Shown in pieces: positions 1-5,671 of a stretch of 26,362 nucleotides of DNA (the first letter of the stretch is position 1; each line of letters opens with the position of its first letter). Source of the DNA: a virus; IMG/VR virus record IMGVR_UViG_3300008117_000253, positions 1 to 26,362 of that record, one strand, 5' to 3'. A program made the position numbers and the translations under genes. Below the pieces are notes generated by a model. The model was not told the DNA's origin and made no database searches. It worked only from the letters and a program-made list of their open reading frames with translations.

Positions 1-38
1 TCCATGCCGGCGGGCCTCTCCGGGACTGGAAAAAGACG

Positions 39-68
39 TTGCCCTGTCCAAGCCGGGCCCCTCATACT
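39..68 (+). promoter_or_regulatory. Putative sigma70-like promoter, copy 1
   Basis: TTGCCC (39-44) and CATACT (63-68) are separated by 18 nt, resembling -35 and -10 hexamers. A closely similar element (shared TTGCCCTGTCCA, then ATACT and TTAGC/CTAGC) lies at 751-778 before another gene, which argues for function. The -10 ends 9 nt before the ATG at 78. Confidence 0.5.
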
Positions 69-77
69 ACTAGCATA

Positions 78-359
78 ATGAACGAACAATTGAAGACAAT
101 CAAAGCAGAAGGTGCAGAATGGGTACGACTCACCAAAGATCAAGCAGAACGTATTGGTTTAGGATATTGCTGGGAAGACGGGCTAATGGTTAACGTTGAT
201 GCTTACTACACTGGAATGACTCCGGATGCTATCTTCTTCAATGCAGATCCACTAGGTCGACATCCAGTCTGTGACTATTCACAATGGATCAACAGTTCCT
301 TTGCTCCTGATGATCTAGTAGATGTGTTGGAAGCCACTCAAAAACAAATTTGTAAATAA
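78..359 (+). CDS. Hypothetical small acidic protein (93 aa)
   Basis: I do not recognise this family. The protein is soluble and acidic, with a central stretch rich in Asp, Tyr and Trp (GLGYCWEDG, then DYSQWINSSF) and an Asp/Leu-rich C-terminal helix. An upstream TTG at 39 is in frame, but the ATG at 78 is preferred because the promoter-like element at 39-68 would otherwise sit inside the coding region. It is first in a run of three small plus-strand genes; the next starts 10 nt after its stop. This run sits beside the paralogue array on the opposite strand. It could be an early host-takeover protein, judged only from size, position and the sigma70-like promoter. Confidence 0.6.
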   Translation: MNEQLKTIKAEGAEWVRLTKDQAERIGLGYCWEDGLMVNVDAYYTGMTPDAIFFNADPLGRHPVCDYSQWINSSFAPDDLVDVLEATQKQICK

Positions 360-362
360 ATA
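355..362 (+). promoter_or_regulatory. Late-promoter-like octamer AATAAATA, N7 spacing
   Basis: AATAAATA lies 7 nt before the ATG at 370 and overlaps the stop codon of the preceding gene. It resembles the window-wide NNTAAATA motif, but the spacer is 7 nt, not the usual 5, so this assignment is weaker. Confidence 0.35.
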
Positions 363-369
363 AAAGAGT

Positions 370-747
370 ATGAAAACCAAAGATCAAACACTACTAGAAC
401 AGGCTTATCATCAAGTGATGGAAACAATCACAACTGAAACCGAAGAAAATAAAAGTATGATCAAGAGCGACGCAGAAGATATCGATCTCACTCCTGAACA
501 GCTCGTCACTCTCCTCACCAACGTATACGGTCTCAGTGACAATTATGGTACTCTCTTCAGAACCCCAAAAGATTCTTTTCTGGAAGCTAAGGGAGTTGTC
601 CGGATGTCGTCAAATGTAGGGTCTCTAGATGTATCCATGGAAGGAGCTTTCGTAGATGGTTCTAGTCTGTCTCTTGTGAGATGGGATGGAGAGCTCCAAC
701 GGTTCACTCTCTTGGGCGCTGTGAATGGCAAGGATCTGCTCAACTAA
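370..747 (+). CDS. Hypothetical protein (125 aa)
   Basis: No family recognised. The N-terminal third (about residues 1-40) is Glu/Thr-rich and probably helical. Residues 40-60 read like a short helical motif (LTPEQLVTLLTNVYGLS), and the C-terminal half alternates hydrophobic and polar residues, as in a small beta-sheet domain (SLSLVRWDGELQRFTLLGAV). Codon choice is unusual for this window: runs of CTC, GTC, ACC and TTC occur where neighbouring genes use TTA, GTT, ACT and TTT. That suggests recent acquisition or a different expression history. It lies 10 nt after the preceding gene and just before the second copy of the promoter-like element. Confidence 0.65.
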   Translation: MKTKDQTLLEQAYHQVMETITTETEENKSMIKSDAEDIDLTPEQLVTLLTNVYGLSDNYGTLFRTPKDSFLEAKGVVRMSSNVGSLDVSMEGAFVDGSSLSLVRWDGELQRFTLLGAVNGKDLLN

Positions 748-750
748 GCG

Positions 751-778
751 TTGCCCTGTCCACCACGAGCCCGATACT
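751..778 (+). promoter_or_regulatory. Putative sigma70-like promoter, copy 2
   Basis: TTGCCC (751-756), 16-nt spacer, GATACT (773-778). It shares TTGCCCTGTCCA and the ATACT...TTAGC tail with the element at 39-68. It lies directly upstream of the gene starting at 793. Confidence 0.5.
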
Positions 779-792
779 CTTAGCGAGACATT

Positions 793-1035
793 ATGAACAA
801 AGAAGAAAAGAAAGCCGCCATGAAAGCCCAGAAGGCTTTGGCCCAGACACTCAAGCTGGTCCGCAGCCTCCATTTTCTTTTGCCCGAATTAAATCCCGAG
901 ACACGTTCTATCCTTGCCGATGGTTTCTATCCTGTAGGCGGTATAGACGCTGTAGCCAACGTAGTAGACAGTCTAGAGTGGAAGATGTGGAGTCTTCTAC
1001 AGAAGGAGAAGGGTCTAGAGAACACGAGTAATTAA
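793..1035 (+). CDS. Hypothetical small basic N-terminus protein (80 aa)
   Basis: Family not recognised. Residues 1-20 are Lys/Ala-rich and helical (MNKEEKKAAMKAQKALAQ). The rest alternates Leu-rich helices with a Gly-containing turn (ADGFYPVGGIDAV) and ends in a Trp/Leu/Lys helix, which suggests a compact all-helical protein. It follows the second promoter-like element and is the last plus-strand gene before about 240 nt of non-coding DNA and the convergent paralogue array. Like the two genes before it, its codon use is richer in G and C than the rest of the window. Confidence 0.6.
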   Translation: MNKEEKKAAMKAQKALAQTLKLVRSLHFLLPELNPETRSILADGFYPVGGIDAVANVVDSLEWKMWSLLQKEKGLENTSN

Positions 1036-1278
1036 ATAGTGCTATAAACAAAGGACCGGCACAAGGTTGGTAGAGGGCGCATGCCTAAAAATTTCTATAA
1101 AAACCTGCCGATTTCCTATTAGGCCTTCCGAGTCCTTCCGAACCAAAAAATTTTTTTTCTAAAAATCCTCTGTTTTTCCTATAGGCGCCGCCGGCCCGTT
1201 GTCTTCCGAGGTTCTGAGGTTATATATTCCTTATTCCGTATTGGGAATTATAAATATGATGAATCGATTGAGTGAAGA
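1036..1278 (+). other. Non-coding convergent spacer with GC-rich patches
   Basis: No gene is supported here. The segment separates the plus-strand trio from the convergent paralogue array. It mixes A/T runs (AAAAAATTTTTTTT near 1146-1159) with GC-rich stretches (GGCGCCGCCGGCCCG near 1184-1198) and several repeats of TTCC followed by G or TA. No clear terminator hairpin was found for either strand; the best minus-strand candidate is a weak 5-bp ATTCC/GGAAT stem near 1231-1247. Confidence 0.4.
1249..1256 (+). promoter_or_regulatory. Perfect TATAAATA facing the array (antisense)
   Basis: This is an exact T4-type late promoter octamer on the plus strand. Transcription from it would run into the 3' end of the minus-strand paralogue array. 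It overlaps a tiny 23-codon ORF (ATGATG at 1256, stop near 1327) that I do not call as a gene. It may be an antisense promoter or chance in AT-rich DNA. Confidence 0.3.
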
Positions 1279-1557
1279 CTATTCTTTTTTGTCAAGATTT
1301 CGAAATGTCAAACCGTATTTGAGTTGAGTCAATAACCAAACCTTAGAGTCTGTTACTGTGATAATCCAATATTCAGGACACTCTATTCCTACAGCTTTAA
1401 CATGAATTCCGAGATTCTTATTGTTAATAAAGAGGCTCCAACTTTCAGTATACTTTTTAATTTCTTTCCTCCATTCAATATAATCATTCATAAAGATATT
1501 CAAAAGAGCTCTATCTATATCGAAAGATTCATTAATACTATACATATTAGAACCCAT
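1279..1557 (-). CDS. Tandem paralogue array, member A (92 aa)
   Basis: Last gene of an eight-member minus-strand array. The family pattern is visible: W-x-L-F-I-x-x-K-N-L-G-I at about residues 40-51, and a C-terminal block VWLLTQLKYGL at about 73-83. After that it has a ten-residue extension (TFRNLDKKE) found elsewhere only in member D, so A and D are probably each other's closest relatives. Its start overlaps the stop of member B by 11 nt, which suggests translation by termination-reinitiation. No known domain is recognised and the function is unknown. Confidence 0.7.
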   Translation of the reverse strand: MGSNMYSINESFDIDRALLNIFMNDYIEWRKEIKKYTESWSLFINNKNLGIHVKAVGIECPEYWIITVTDSKVWLLTQLKYGLTFRNLDKKE

Positions 1558-1771
1558 ACTTTAGCTTAGCTAAGAGCCATTTTCGTTCGTCAATTATTTT
1601 ATATACGAGATAATGTCCCTTTACACTTACTCTGAGGCCGAGCTCTTTTTCTTCAATAAAAGAAATCCAGGCATCATACGTTGAGTCCTCGCTAAAGTTT
1701 TTAAGAAATTCTTCATGTAAAATACGCCAGAGTCGCGCATTGAGTTTACTGTTTTCTACTTCAGAGTCCAT
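1547..1771 (-). CDS. Tandem paralogue array, member B (74 aa)
   Basis: Shares the family layout: variable acidic N-terminus, W-x-x-F-I-x-x-K-E-L-G-L in the middle, then YKIIDERKWLLAKLKYGF at the C-terminus. It overlaps A downstream and C upstream by 11 nt each. The last ~30 nt of its coding sequence are nearly identical in DNA to the same part of C, E and G, while its N-terminal half is unrelated in detail. This pattern suggests repeated duplication with fast divergence of the N-terminal part. Confidence 0.7.
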   Translation of the reverse strand: MDSEVENSKLNARLWRILHEEFLKNFSEDSTYDAWISFIEEKELGLRVSVKGHYLVYKIIDERKWLLAKLKYGF

Positions 1772-1970
1772 ACTTTAACTTAGCTAAGAGCCATTTTTGT
1801 TCGTTTACTATTTTATAATTATTACTAATTACTTTTTCAGATCCTATTGGCATAATACCAATGTCTAAGTGTTTCATGAAATCATAGTAATGATTAATTC
1901 CAGATAAATACCAGAAAGGAAGAAGCTTATCATAGATGTCGTCGGATTTTATATTAGAATTCTGCTTCAT
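1761..1970 (-). CDS. Tandem paralogue array, member C (69 aa)
   Basis: Shortest member. It keeps F-M-K-H-L-D-I-G-I in the middle and NYKIVNEQKWLLAKLKYGL at the end. It starts MKQNS rather than MDS because its ATG lies inside the C-terminal extension of member D; the overlap is 17 nt, not 11. The start is otherwise supported by the conserved spacing and absence of another in-frame ATG close by. Confidence 0.65.
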   Translation of the reverse strand: MKQNSNIKSDDIYDKLLPFWYLSGINHYYDFMKHLDIGIMPIGSEKVISNNYKIVNEQKWLLAKLKYGL

Positions 1971-2253
1971 CAGGATTTCTAAAATTTAAGCTATATTTGA
2001 TTTGTGTCAAGAACCATTTCTTGGGATCTATTACCGTATATACCCAATCCATATGGCCTACTGAGTCAGGAGGCGTTTGAGTAACATAGATTCCTAGATT
2101 CTTCTCGTTAATAAAAATACACCAACGATTAAGATTCTCTTTAGGAGAACGATGTATTCCTTCTTCACTTTCTAAGAACTCTCCTAGAAAGACATCACAT
2201 AATGCCACATCTACTAAGATACTATCATATCTATTATAAGTGTTAGAATCCAT
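1954..2253 (-). CDS. Tandem paralogue array, member D (99 aa)
   Basis: Longest member. The middle motif is WCIFINEKNLGIYV, followed by VYTVIDPKKWFLTQIKYSL and an extension NFRNPDEAEF. Both the KW-FLTQ variant and the extension match member A (VWLLTQ, TFRNLDKKE), so A and D form a subtype. Its start overlaps member E by 11 nt. The N-terminus begins MDSNTYNRYDSILVD, similar in style to A (MGSNMYSINESFDID), which extends the A/D relation along the whole protein. Confidence 0.7.
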   Translation of the reverse strand: MDSNTYNRYDSILVDVALCDVFLGEFLESEEGIHRSPKENLNRWCIFINEKNLGIYVTQTPPDSVGHMDWVYTVIDPKKWFLTQIKYSLNFRNPDEAEF

Positions 2254-2467
2254 ACTTTAACTTAGTTAAGAGCCATTTTTGTTCATCAACGACTTCATAA
2301 ACATGTATTAAATCTAGTGTATATGAAGGGGTATATCTGATACCTAAGTCTTTATTTGAAATGAATAATTTCCATCCAGACCCCCTTTCAGTGTATGGTT
2401 GTTTGGCATAATATTCATGTTGAAACTTGTCCCATATATCTTCACTAAAAAATAATTTAGAATCCAT
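2243..2467 (-). CDS. Tandem paralogue array, member E (74 aa)
   Basis: Family pattern: W-K-L-F-I-S-N-K-D-L-G-I in the middle and VYEVVDEQKWLLTKLKYGF at the C-terminus. The N-terminal 25 residues are variable (MDSKLFFSEDIWDKF). Overlaps of 11 nt with D and F preserve the coupled arrangement. No transmembrane segment, signal peptide or known catalytic motif is visible. Confidence 0.7.
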   Translation of the reverse strand: MDSKLFFSEDIWDKFQHEYYAKQPYTERGSGWKLFISNKDLGIRYTPSYTLDLIHVYEVVDEQKWLLTKLKYGF

Positions 2468-2750
2468 ACCTCAATTTTGAATATAACCACATCTTTTCAT
2501 TTGTCACATAATAATAATCTGAATGTATATCTCTCTTATACAAAGCTTCATTTAATATAGAAACACATGGCATAACACCTAAATTTTTAGATTTTATGAA
2601 TGCTCTATAAAGAGAATTAGACTTTTTATAAGAGTCACAGAACTTGTCATAGATCCCGGGAATGAATATGAATTTACCTTCATCAATGCATTTATTAAAT
2701 AATGACATATCAGAGATTAATTCTTCTATAGAATCACCTTTATAGTCCAT
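2457..2750 (-). CDS. Tandem paralogue array, member F (97 aa)
   Basis: A more divergent member: the middle motif is Y-R-A-F-I-K-S-K-N-L-G-V and the end is YYYVTNEKMWLYSKLRYGF, so KWLLAKLK has drifted to MWLYSKLR. Its DNA junction with the preceding member is also less similar than the A/B, B/C, D/E and F/G junctions. It starts MDYKGDS and overlaps its neighbours by 11 nt on both sides. Confidence 0.7.
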   Translation of the reverse strand: MDYKGDSIEELISDMSLFNKCIDEGKFIFIPGIYDKFCDSYKKSNSLYRAFIKSKNLGVMPCVSILNEALYKRDIHSDYYYVTNEKMWLYSKLRYGF

Positions 2751-2988
2751 ATTTTAACTTAGCTAAGAGCCATTTTCGTTCATCAATTACTTGAAGTGGA
2801 AATTTATTCATGTCTCGAGCTTTCCTGTATATAGATATAATATATGGTTGATTTTTCTGATTATAAGTAACACTTTTTAAACCTATAATATCTAACATAG
2901 CTGACTCAGATATAGCATCATCCCTTACTTTTAAGTAAAATTGATACCAACTTTCTTTGTCTATATATAAAATATTATCAGAGTCCAT
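2740..2988 (-). CDS. Tandem paralogue array, member G (82 aa)
   Basis: Keeps the C-terminal block (LQVIDERKWLLAKLKYGL) exactly, but the middle W-x-x-F-I-x-x-K-x-L-G-I motif is largely lost; a weak remnant may be YIISIYRKARDM. This shows that the C-terminal block is under stronger constraint, or is homogenised by recombination. It overlaps F and H by 11 nt each. Confidence 0.65.
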   Translation of the reverse strand: MDSDNILYIDKESWYQFYLKVRDDAISESAMLDIIGLKSVTYNQKNQPYIISIYRKARDMNKFPLQVIDERKWLLAKLKYGL

Positions 2989-3247
2989 ACTTTAACTTAG
3001 CTAATAACCACTTCTTCTCGTCTACGATATCATAGATAAATGCACCCGGTATATTATATCGTTCTAAAGGTTCAGTAAGATTTAATCCAAAGTCACTAGA
3101 TTCTACAAACAATTTCCAAGTATAATGAAAGTCTGTTATTTTGTCTGCATTAATTTGGGGTTTATTATATCTTTGTTTGATCAACCAAGCTTCATAATCC
3201 TCATACAGAAAATGCAATAAATCTGATTCTTTATCATGATACTCCAT
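2978..3247 (-). CDS. Tandem paralogue array, member H, first gene (89 aa)
   Basis: First gene of the array in the direction of transcription. Family pattern: W-K-L-F-V-E-S-S-D-F-G-L and IYDIVDEKKWLLAKLKYGL. No NNTAAATA late motif precedes it. Instead TATGAT ends 5 nt upstream of the ATG, so the array is probably expressed from a sigma70-like promoter rather than with the late virion genes next door. All downstream members would then depend on this transcript and on coupled translation. Confidence 0.7.
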   Translation of the reverse strand: MEYHDKESDLLHFLYEDYEAWLIKQRYNKPQINADKITDFHYTWKLFVESSDFGLNLTEPLERYNIPGAFIYDIVDEKKWLLAKLKYGL

Positions 3248-3252
3248 GTATC

Positions 3253-3258
3253 ATCATA
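3253..3258 (-). promoter_or_regulatory. Putative -10 box TATGAT for the paralogue array
   Basis: On the minus strand TATGAT is followed by 5 nt and then the ATG of the first array gene. The best -35 at 17 nt is a weak T-rich hexamer. The spacing matches other early-type promoters in this window. Confidence 0.4.
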
Positions 3259-3283
3259 CCCTATATTATGTTTTTTAAAAGAG

Positions 3284-3589
3284 TTATCTTATATTAAACG
3301 AGAAAAATTGTGTTCTAGTAGCTATGGTGGTACCTGAAGAAGATGAAGCAGAAAGGTCAGAACCTTTAGTAACGCCACGGAATGTAAATTCTTGCCCGGC
3401 GTTTAAGGTAAAGTATCCTGATTCTGGTCCTGTACCATCTGCTTTTAATTGATAAATTAAAACAGCATTAGCTCCAATATTACGAACAAATACTTCTGAA
3501 CACTCTTGATTCAATAGAGGTACTAATGCACCTCCAGCTGGTACACTCTTAGTTTCTGATTTGCAAACGTTAATATTAGTAAAAGCCAT
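3284..3589 (-). CDS. Probable small virion protein (101 aa)
   Basis: No named family is recognised. The sequence is rich in Ser, Thr, Gly, Val and Ala with alternating hydrophobic residues, as in a small beta-sandwich (CSEVFVRNIGANAVLIYQL, then GYFTLNAGQEFTFRGV). It resembles the compact decoration or fibre-associated proteins common in phages. It is on the same strand as the other virion genes and has its own late-type promoter AATAAATA exactly 5 nt before its ATG. Late expression plus beta-rich composition supports a structural role, but this is inference. A role as a head decoration or tail-tip accessory protein cannot be separated. Confidence 0.55.
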   Translation of the reverse strand: MAFTNINVCKSETKSVPAGGALVPLLNQECSEVFVRNIGANAVLIYQLKADGTGPESGYFTLNAGQEFTFRGVTKGSDLSASSSSGTTIATRTQFFSFNIR

Positions 3590-3594
3590 ACACT

Positions 3595-3602
3595 TATTTA
3601 TT
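3595..3602 (-). promoter_or_regulatory. Late promoter AATAAATA-N5-ATG
   Basis: Minus-strand AATAAATA with a 5-nt spacer to the ATG at 3589. Matches the T4-type late -10 element with predicted +1 at the start codon. It overlaps the 3' end of the next gene upstream. Confidence 0.65.
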
Positions 3603-4125
3603 CACATCTATATATCTTTTCGGAAACCTTTAGGGGTATCTCAATGTCTCTGGTAAAGGATTGGTCTCGAAACAAAACCCGGTTAGTGGGTAATATTACT
3701 AGTCTACCGGTATCCAATTGTATAAAAAAGAACTCTTTGGCTTGTTCAGGGTATCCCGAGAAACCCTCTCCATAGGGAACCACTGTGAATAGATACCTAC
3801 CCCAATCACCATTGGGTATCGTTTTACATCGCATTTCAGATAGGTAGTCATATTCTACTGTACTGAATTCCGAAGAATAACAATCCCATAATTGTGCATC
3901 TTTGGGAGACCAATTCGGAGGATTGGGAGAAAGGGATACCCCATGTGGCGGAACATTACGATAAACAGCACCCGATTCTAGGAGTAAATGGAGACCCCAT
4001 ACTCTACCGGGTATAGAAGATATCCCAAACCAGACAGCCGGAGTCCATCCAGAGGCGTGCGAGATGAGTGAGAGATCCGCCCATACGTACTGATGCTTCG
4101 GTATGTTTCCTGAAGTATGGTACAC
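3598..4125 (-). CDS. Conserved-looking hypothetical protein (175 aa)
   Basis: The protein is rich in aromatic residues and Pro/Gly, with segments such as WADLSLISHASGW, VWFGISSIPGRVWG, LLLESGAVYRN and a C-terminal ILPTNRVLFRDQSF. I believe similar uncharacterised proteins occur in other marine-type T4-like phages, but I cannot name a family. The longest frame begins at a TTG at 4149. I prefer the GTG at 4125 because ACTAAATA lies exactly 5 nt upstream of it, the same geometry as the other late genes; the first residues would then be MYHTSGNIPKH. It sits between two virion genes and is itself probably late. G+C content is somewhat higher than its neighbours. Function unknown. Confidence 0.6.
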   Translation of the reverse strand: MYHTSGNIPKHQYVWADLSLISHASGWTPAVWFGISSIPGRVWGLHLLLESGAVYRNVPPHGVSLSPNPPNWSPKDAQLWDCYSSEFSTVEYDYLSEMRCKTIPNGDWGRYLFTVVPYGEGFSGYPEQAKEFFFIQLDTGRLVILPTNRVLFRDQSFTRDIEIPLKVSEKIYRCE

Positions 4126-4130
4126 ATTAT

Positions 4131-4138
4131 TATTTAGT
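4131..4138 (-). promoter_or_regulatory. Late promoter ACTAAATA-N5-GTG
   Basis: Minus-strand ACTAAATA with a 5-nt spacer (ATAAT) to a GTG at 4125. This decides the start of the downstream gene against the longer TTG start at 4149. Confidence 0.55.
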
Positions 4139-4149
4139 ATTGCGCCCAA

Positions 4150-4157
4150 GATAAATA
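4150..4157 (+). promoter_or_regulatory. Late-promoter-like GATAAATA, N7 spacing
   Basis: Plus-strand GATAAATA ends 7 nt before the ATG at 4165. The divergent ACTAAATA for the opposite strand is only 12 nt away, giving a compact back-to-back late promoter pair. Confidence 0.4.
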
Positions 4158-4164
4158 ATTATCT

Positions 4165-4269
4165 ATGGGAAAAGGAGATCACTCACAACGCAAAGAAACA
4201 AAGAAACCAAAGAAACCAGGATCAAAGTCTTCTCAAAAAGGAGCTAATAAAAAGAAGAATAAACAATAG
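4165..4269 (+). CDS. Small basic protein, MGKGD start (34 aa)
   Basis: Residues 1-5 are MGKGD and about 40 percent of the rest is Lys or Arg, with Pro, Ser and Gln, ending KKKNKQ. The first five residues recall bacterial ribosomal protein bTHX, which also starts MGKGD, but nothing further aligns convincingly. It is one of several tiny Lys-rich late-type genes in this window (also at 5723, 16206, 19056 and 19217). The ORF is short, so support comes from the upstream GATAAATA and the biased composition. It could bind DNA in the head, bind RNA/ribosomes, or be spurious. Confidence 0.45.
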   Translation: MGKGDHSQRKETKKPKKPGSKSSQKGANKKKNKQ

Positions 4270-4284
4270 TATTCTTCTGTTTTT

Positions 4285-4303
4285 TATACGTATATTACGT
4301 ATA
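4285..4303 (+). repeat. Perfect 8-bp inverted repeat at the tRNA promoter
   Basis: TATACGTA (4285-4292) and TACGTATA (4296-4303) are separated by TAT. The right arm overlaps the -10 box (4300-4305) of the tRNA, so it could be an operator for a dimeric regulator. Confidence 0.45.
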
Positions 4304-4305
4304 AT
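4300..4305 (+). promoter_or_regulatory. -10 box TATAAT for tRNA-Thr
   Basis: TATAAT followed by 7 nt (AGTGTAT) and then the first base of the tRNA. The -35 region is weak. The spacing implies transcription starting at or very near the mature 5' end of the tRNA. Confidence 0.5.
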
Positions 4306-4312
4306 AGTGTAT

Positions 4313-4387
4313 GCCAACATAGCTCAGTGGTAGAGCAGGGCTTTTGTAAAGCTCAGGTCGTCGGTTCAATCCCGACTGTTGGCTCCA
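4313..4387 (+). tRNA. tRNA-Thr (anticodon UGU)
   Basis: A complete cloverleaf can be folded. The acceptor stem is GCCAACA (4313-4319) with TGTTGGC (4377-4383), then discriminator T and an encoded CCA (4385-4387). The D arm is GCTC/GAGC (4322-4325 with 4333-4336). The anticodon stem is 4338-4342 with 4350-4354, loop TTTGTAA and anticodon TGT at 4345-4347. The T arm is GTCGG/CCGAC around loop TTCAATC. UGU reads ACA, a codon common in the AT-rich genes here, so the tRNA probably supplements host supply for late translation. It lies 5 nt past the stop codon of the convergent fibre-like gene. Confidence 0.95.
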
Positions 4388-4391
4388 TTCT

Positions 4392-5666
4392 TTATTGAAT
4401 AAGATAGTTAGTACCATCAGTGTAAATCTGAACTGATTGGTATTTTGATGATAATACATATACTGGTGCACCGTCTATTAACACACCTACAGGTGGGGTC
4501 AATGTCACTGAGCCTGTACTTCCTATTTTCTTGTGTGTCTTAACGCCGGTATGATTTGCTACTGGCAATAATTCTACATTAATGCCGCTTTCAGCAGTAT
4601 CATCATCATACACAAAATGGGTATAACTATCACTTTGGGTATAAGATCCTGCTGTATTTATTTTTGTTAAATTAAATCCCCATGATGCAGAATTGTTTCT
4701 TACTGTTGTGTTTGTACTATTCCATTTAGCAGAATCGGCAATGACTGTTCCCAATGATGCCGCTGGTTGACCAGCACCAATAGCTACTAACCGGTAGGTA
4801 TTAGTAAATGGTTCAGCAAATTCAACAGTAATATTTGTATTGTCTGCAGATATAGCTACAAGAACAATAGTGTTAGTATCTTTATCTATTACATTAGCTA
4901 CAAAATCAGATGTACTTAGTCCATGAACATAAGTAAACACTGTATTGACATTATCACCCAGTATGTCAACGGCATATTTCATTTCACCTAATCCAACCCA
5001 AGAAGAACTTGTATCTCTAAATGTTGTATAGGTACTTTCCCAACTCCCGCTATTATCTTTTACGGTTGTATATGTACTTTCCCAATTTCCAGTTAATCCA
5101 GATACATCAGAGCCACTACTGCCTGATTCCCATATAGCTGAATTGGATGATATAAGTGTCTTGATTTCATTGATAGTACCTGACAAGTCATTACCGTCTT
5201 GCATGACGCGGCCCAAAGCTGTTATATCTCCGCTGACTAATAAGTCACCATCCATATATCCACCATTGGCATACTGAACTGCATTTGTCCCGCCGCCGCC
5301 CTCTAATGCCATTCTACCTAATTGTAGTTTGAACTTCTTTAGTTCTTCATTTATTTGAGAAGATATGTTTGTGATATCTTTGTTTTCTTCTGGTAGAGAG
5401 TTTGTAGTCTTTTGTATTGTCTCTAGTTCTTCTAAAAAATTTAAATATTTTTTTGTATCAACACTAGTATTTGTTTTTGTGTGTAATTTTTCTGGTTGGC
5501 TATAAATCAAATTTTCTTCAAAAATGTCTTGATTTATTTTTTTAAGATTACCTAATTGTTCAGATAATGTAGCGAGAAAAGAATCAAAAGCGTCAGTTTG
5601 TTCAACTTCATATTCTTTTTTAATTTTTTTATTCGGATTAACGAAAGCCGAGAAATCGCTTTTCAT
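4392..5666 (-). CDS. Tail fibre-like virion protein with coiled-coil N-terminus (424 aa)
   Basis: Residues 1-115 are charged with Leu/Ile spacing typical of coiled coil (EQLGNLKKINQDIF, LNFLEELETIQK, INEELKKFKLQLGRM). A GGGG linker near 123-126 follows. Next comes a beta-rich segment YMDGDLLVSGDITALGRV, a pattern frequent in phage fibre and appendage proteins. A short repeat with SxxWxSTYTTVxxNS appears around residues 180-225 (WESTYTTVKDNSGSW, WESTYTTFRDTSSSW) and again near 315-330 (KWNSTNTTVRNNSASW). The C-terminal ~100 residues form a beta-rich domain ending in DGTNYLIQ. It has a late promoter AATAAATA 5 nt before the ATG. Probably a trimeric fibre or appendage component; the receptor is not predictable. 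Confidence 0.7.
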   Translation of the reverse strand: MKSDFSAFVNPNKKIKKEYEVEQTDAFDSFLATLSEQLGNLKKINQDIFEENLIYSQPEKLHTKTNTSVDTKKYLNFLEELETIQKTTNSLPEENKDITNISSQINEELKKFKLQLGRMALEGGGGTNAVQYANGGYMDGDLLVSGDITALGRVMQDGNDLSGTINEIKTLISSNSAIWESGSSGSDVSGLTGNWESTYTTVKDNSGSWESTYTTFRDTSSSWVGLGEMKYAVDILGDNVNTVFTYVHGLSTSDFVANVIDKDTNTIVLVAISADNTNITVEFAEPFTNTYRLVAIGAGQPAASLGTVIADSAKWNSTNTTVRNNSASWGFNLTKINTAGSYTQSDSYTHFVYDDDTAESGINVELLPVANHTGVKTHKKIGSTGSVTLTPPVGVLIDGAPVYVLSSKYQSVQIYTDGTNYLIQ

Positions 5667-5671
5667 TCATA

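Noticed and set aside
681-1031. Long open frame overlapping two other plus-strand genes
   Set aside because: It overlaps the 370 and 793 genes in another frame, has Arg/Ser/Pro-rich composition typical of a shadow frame, and the 793 ATG frame has better protein character.
1256-1327. 23-codon ORF after the TATAAATA at 1249
   Set aside because: Too short, antisense to array member A and without conservation evidence; kept only as context for the promoter finding.
1547-3000. Junction repeats as a CRISPR array
   Set aside because: The repeats lie inside overlapping coding ends and starts, spacing is 200-300 nt, and the intervals are open reading frames; they are gene duplications.
4165-4269. 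Ribosomal protein bTHX homologue
   Set aside because: Only the first five residues (MGKGD) match; the typical following Lys/Arg-Gly-Lys-Ile pattern is absent.
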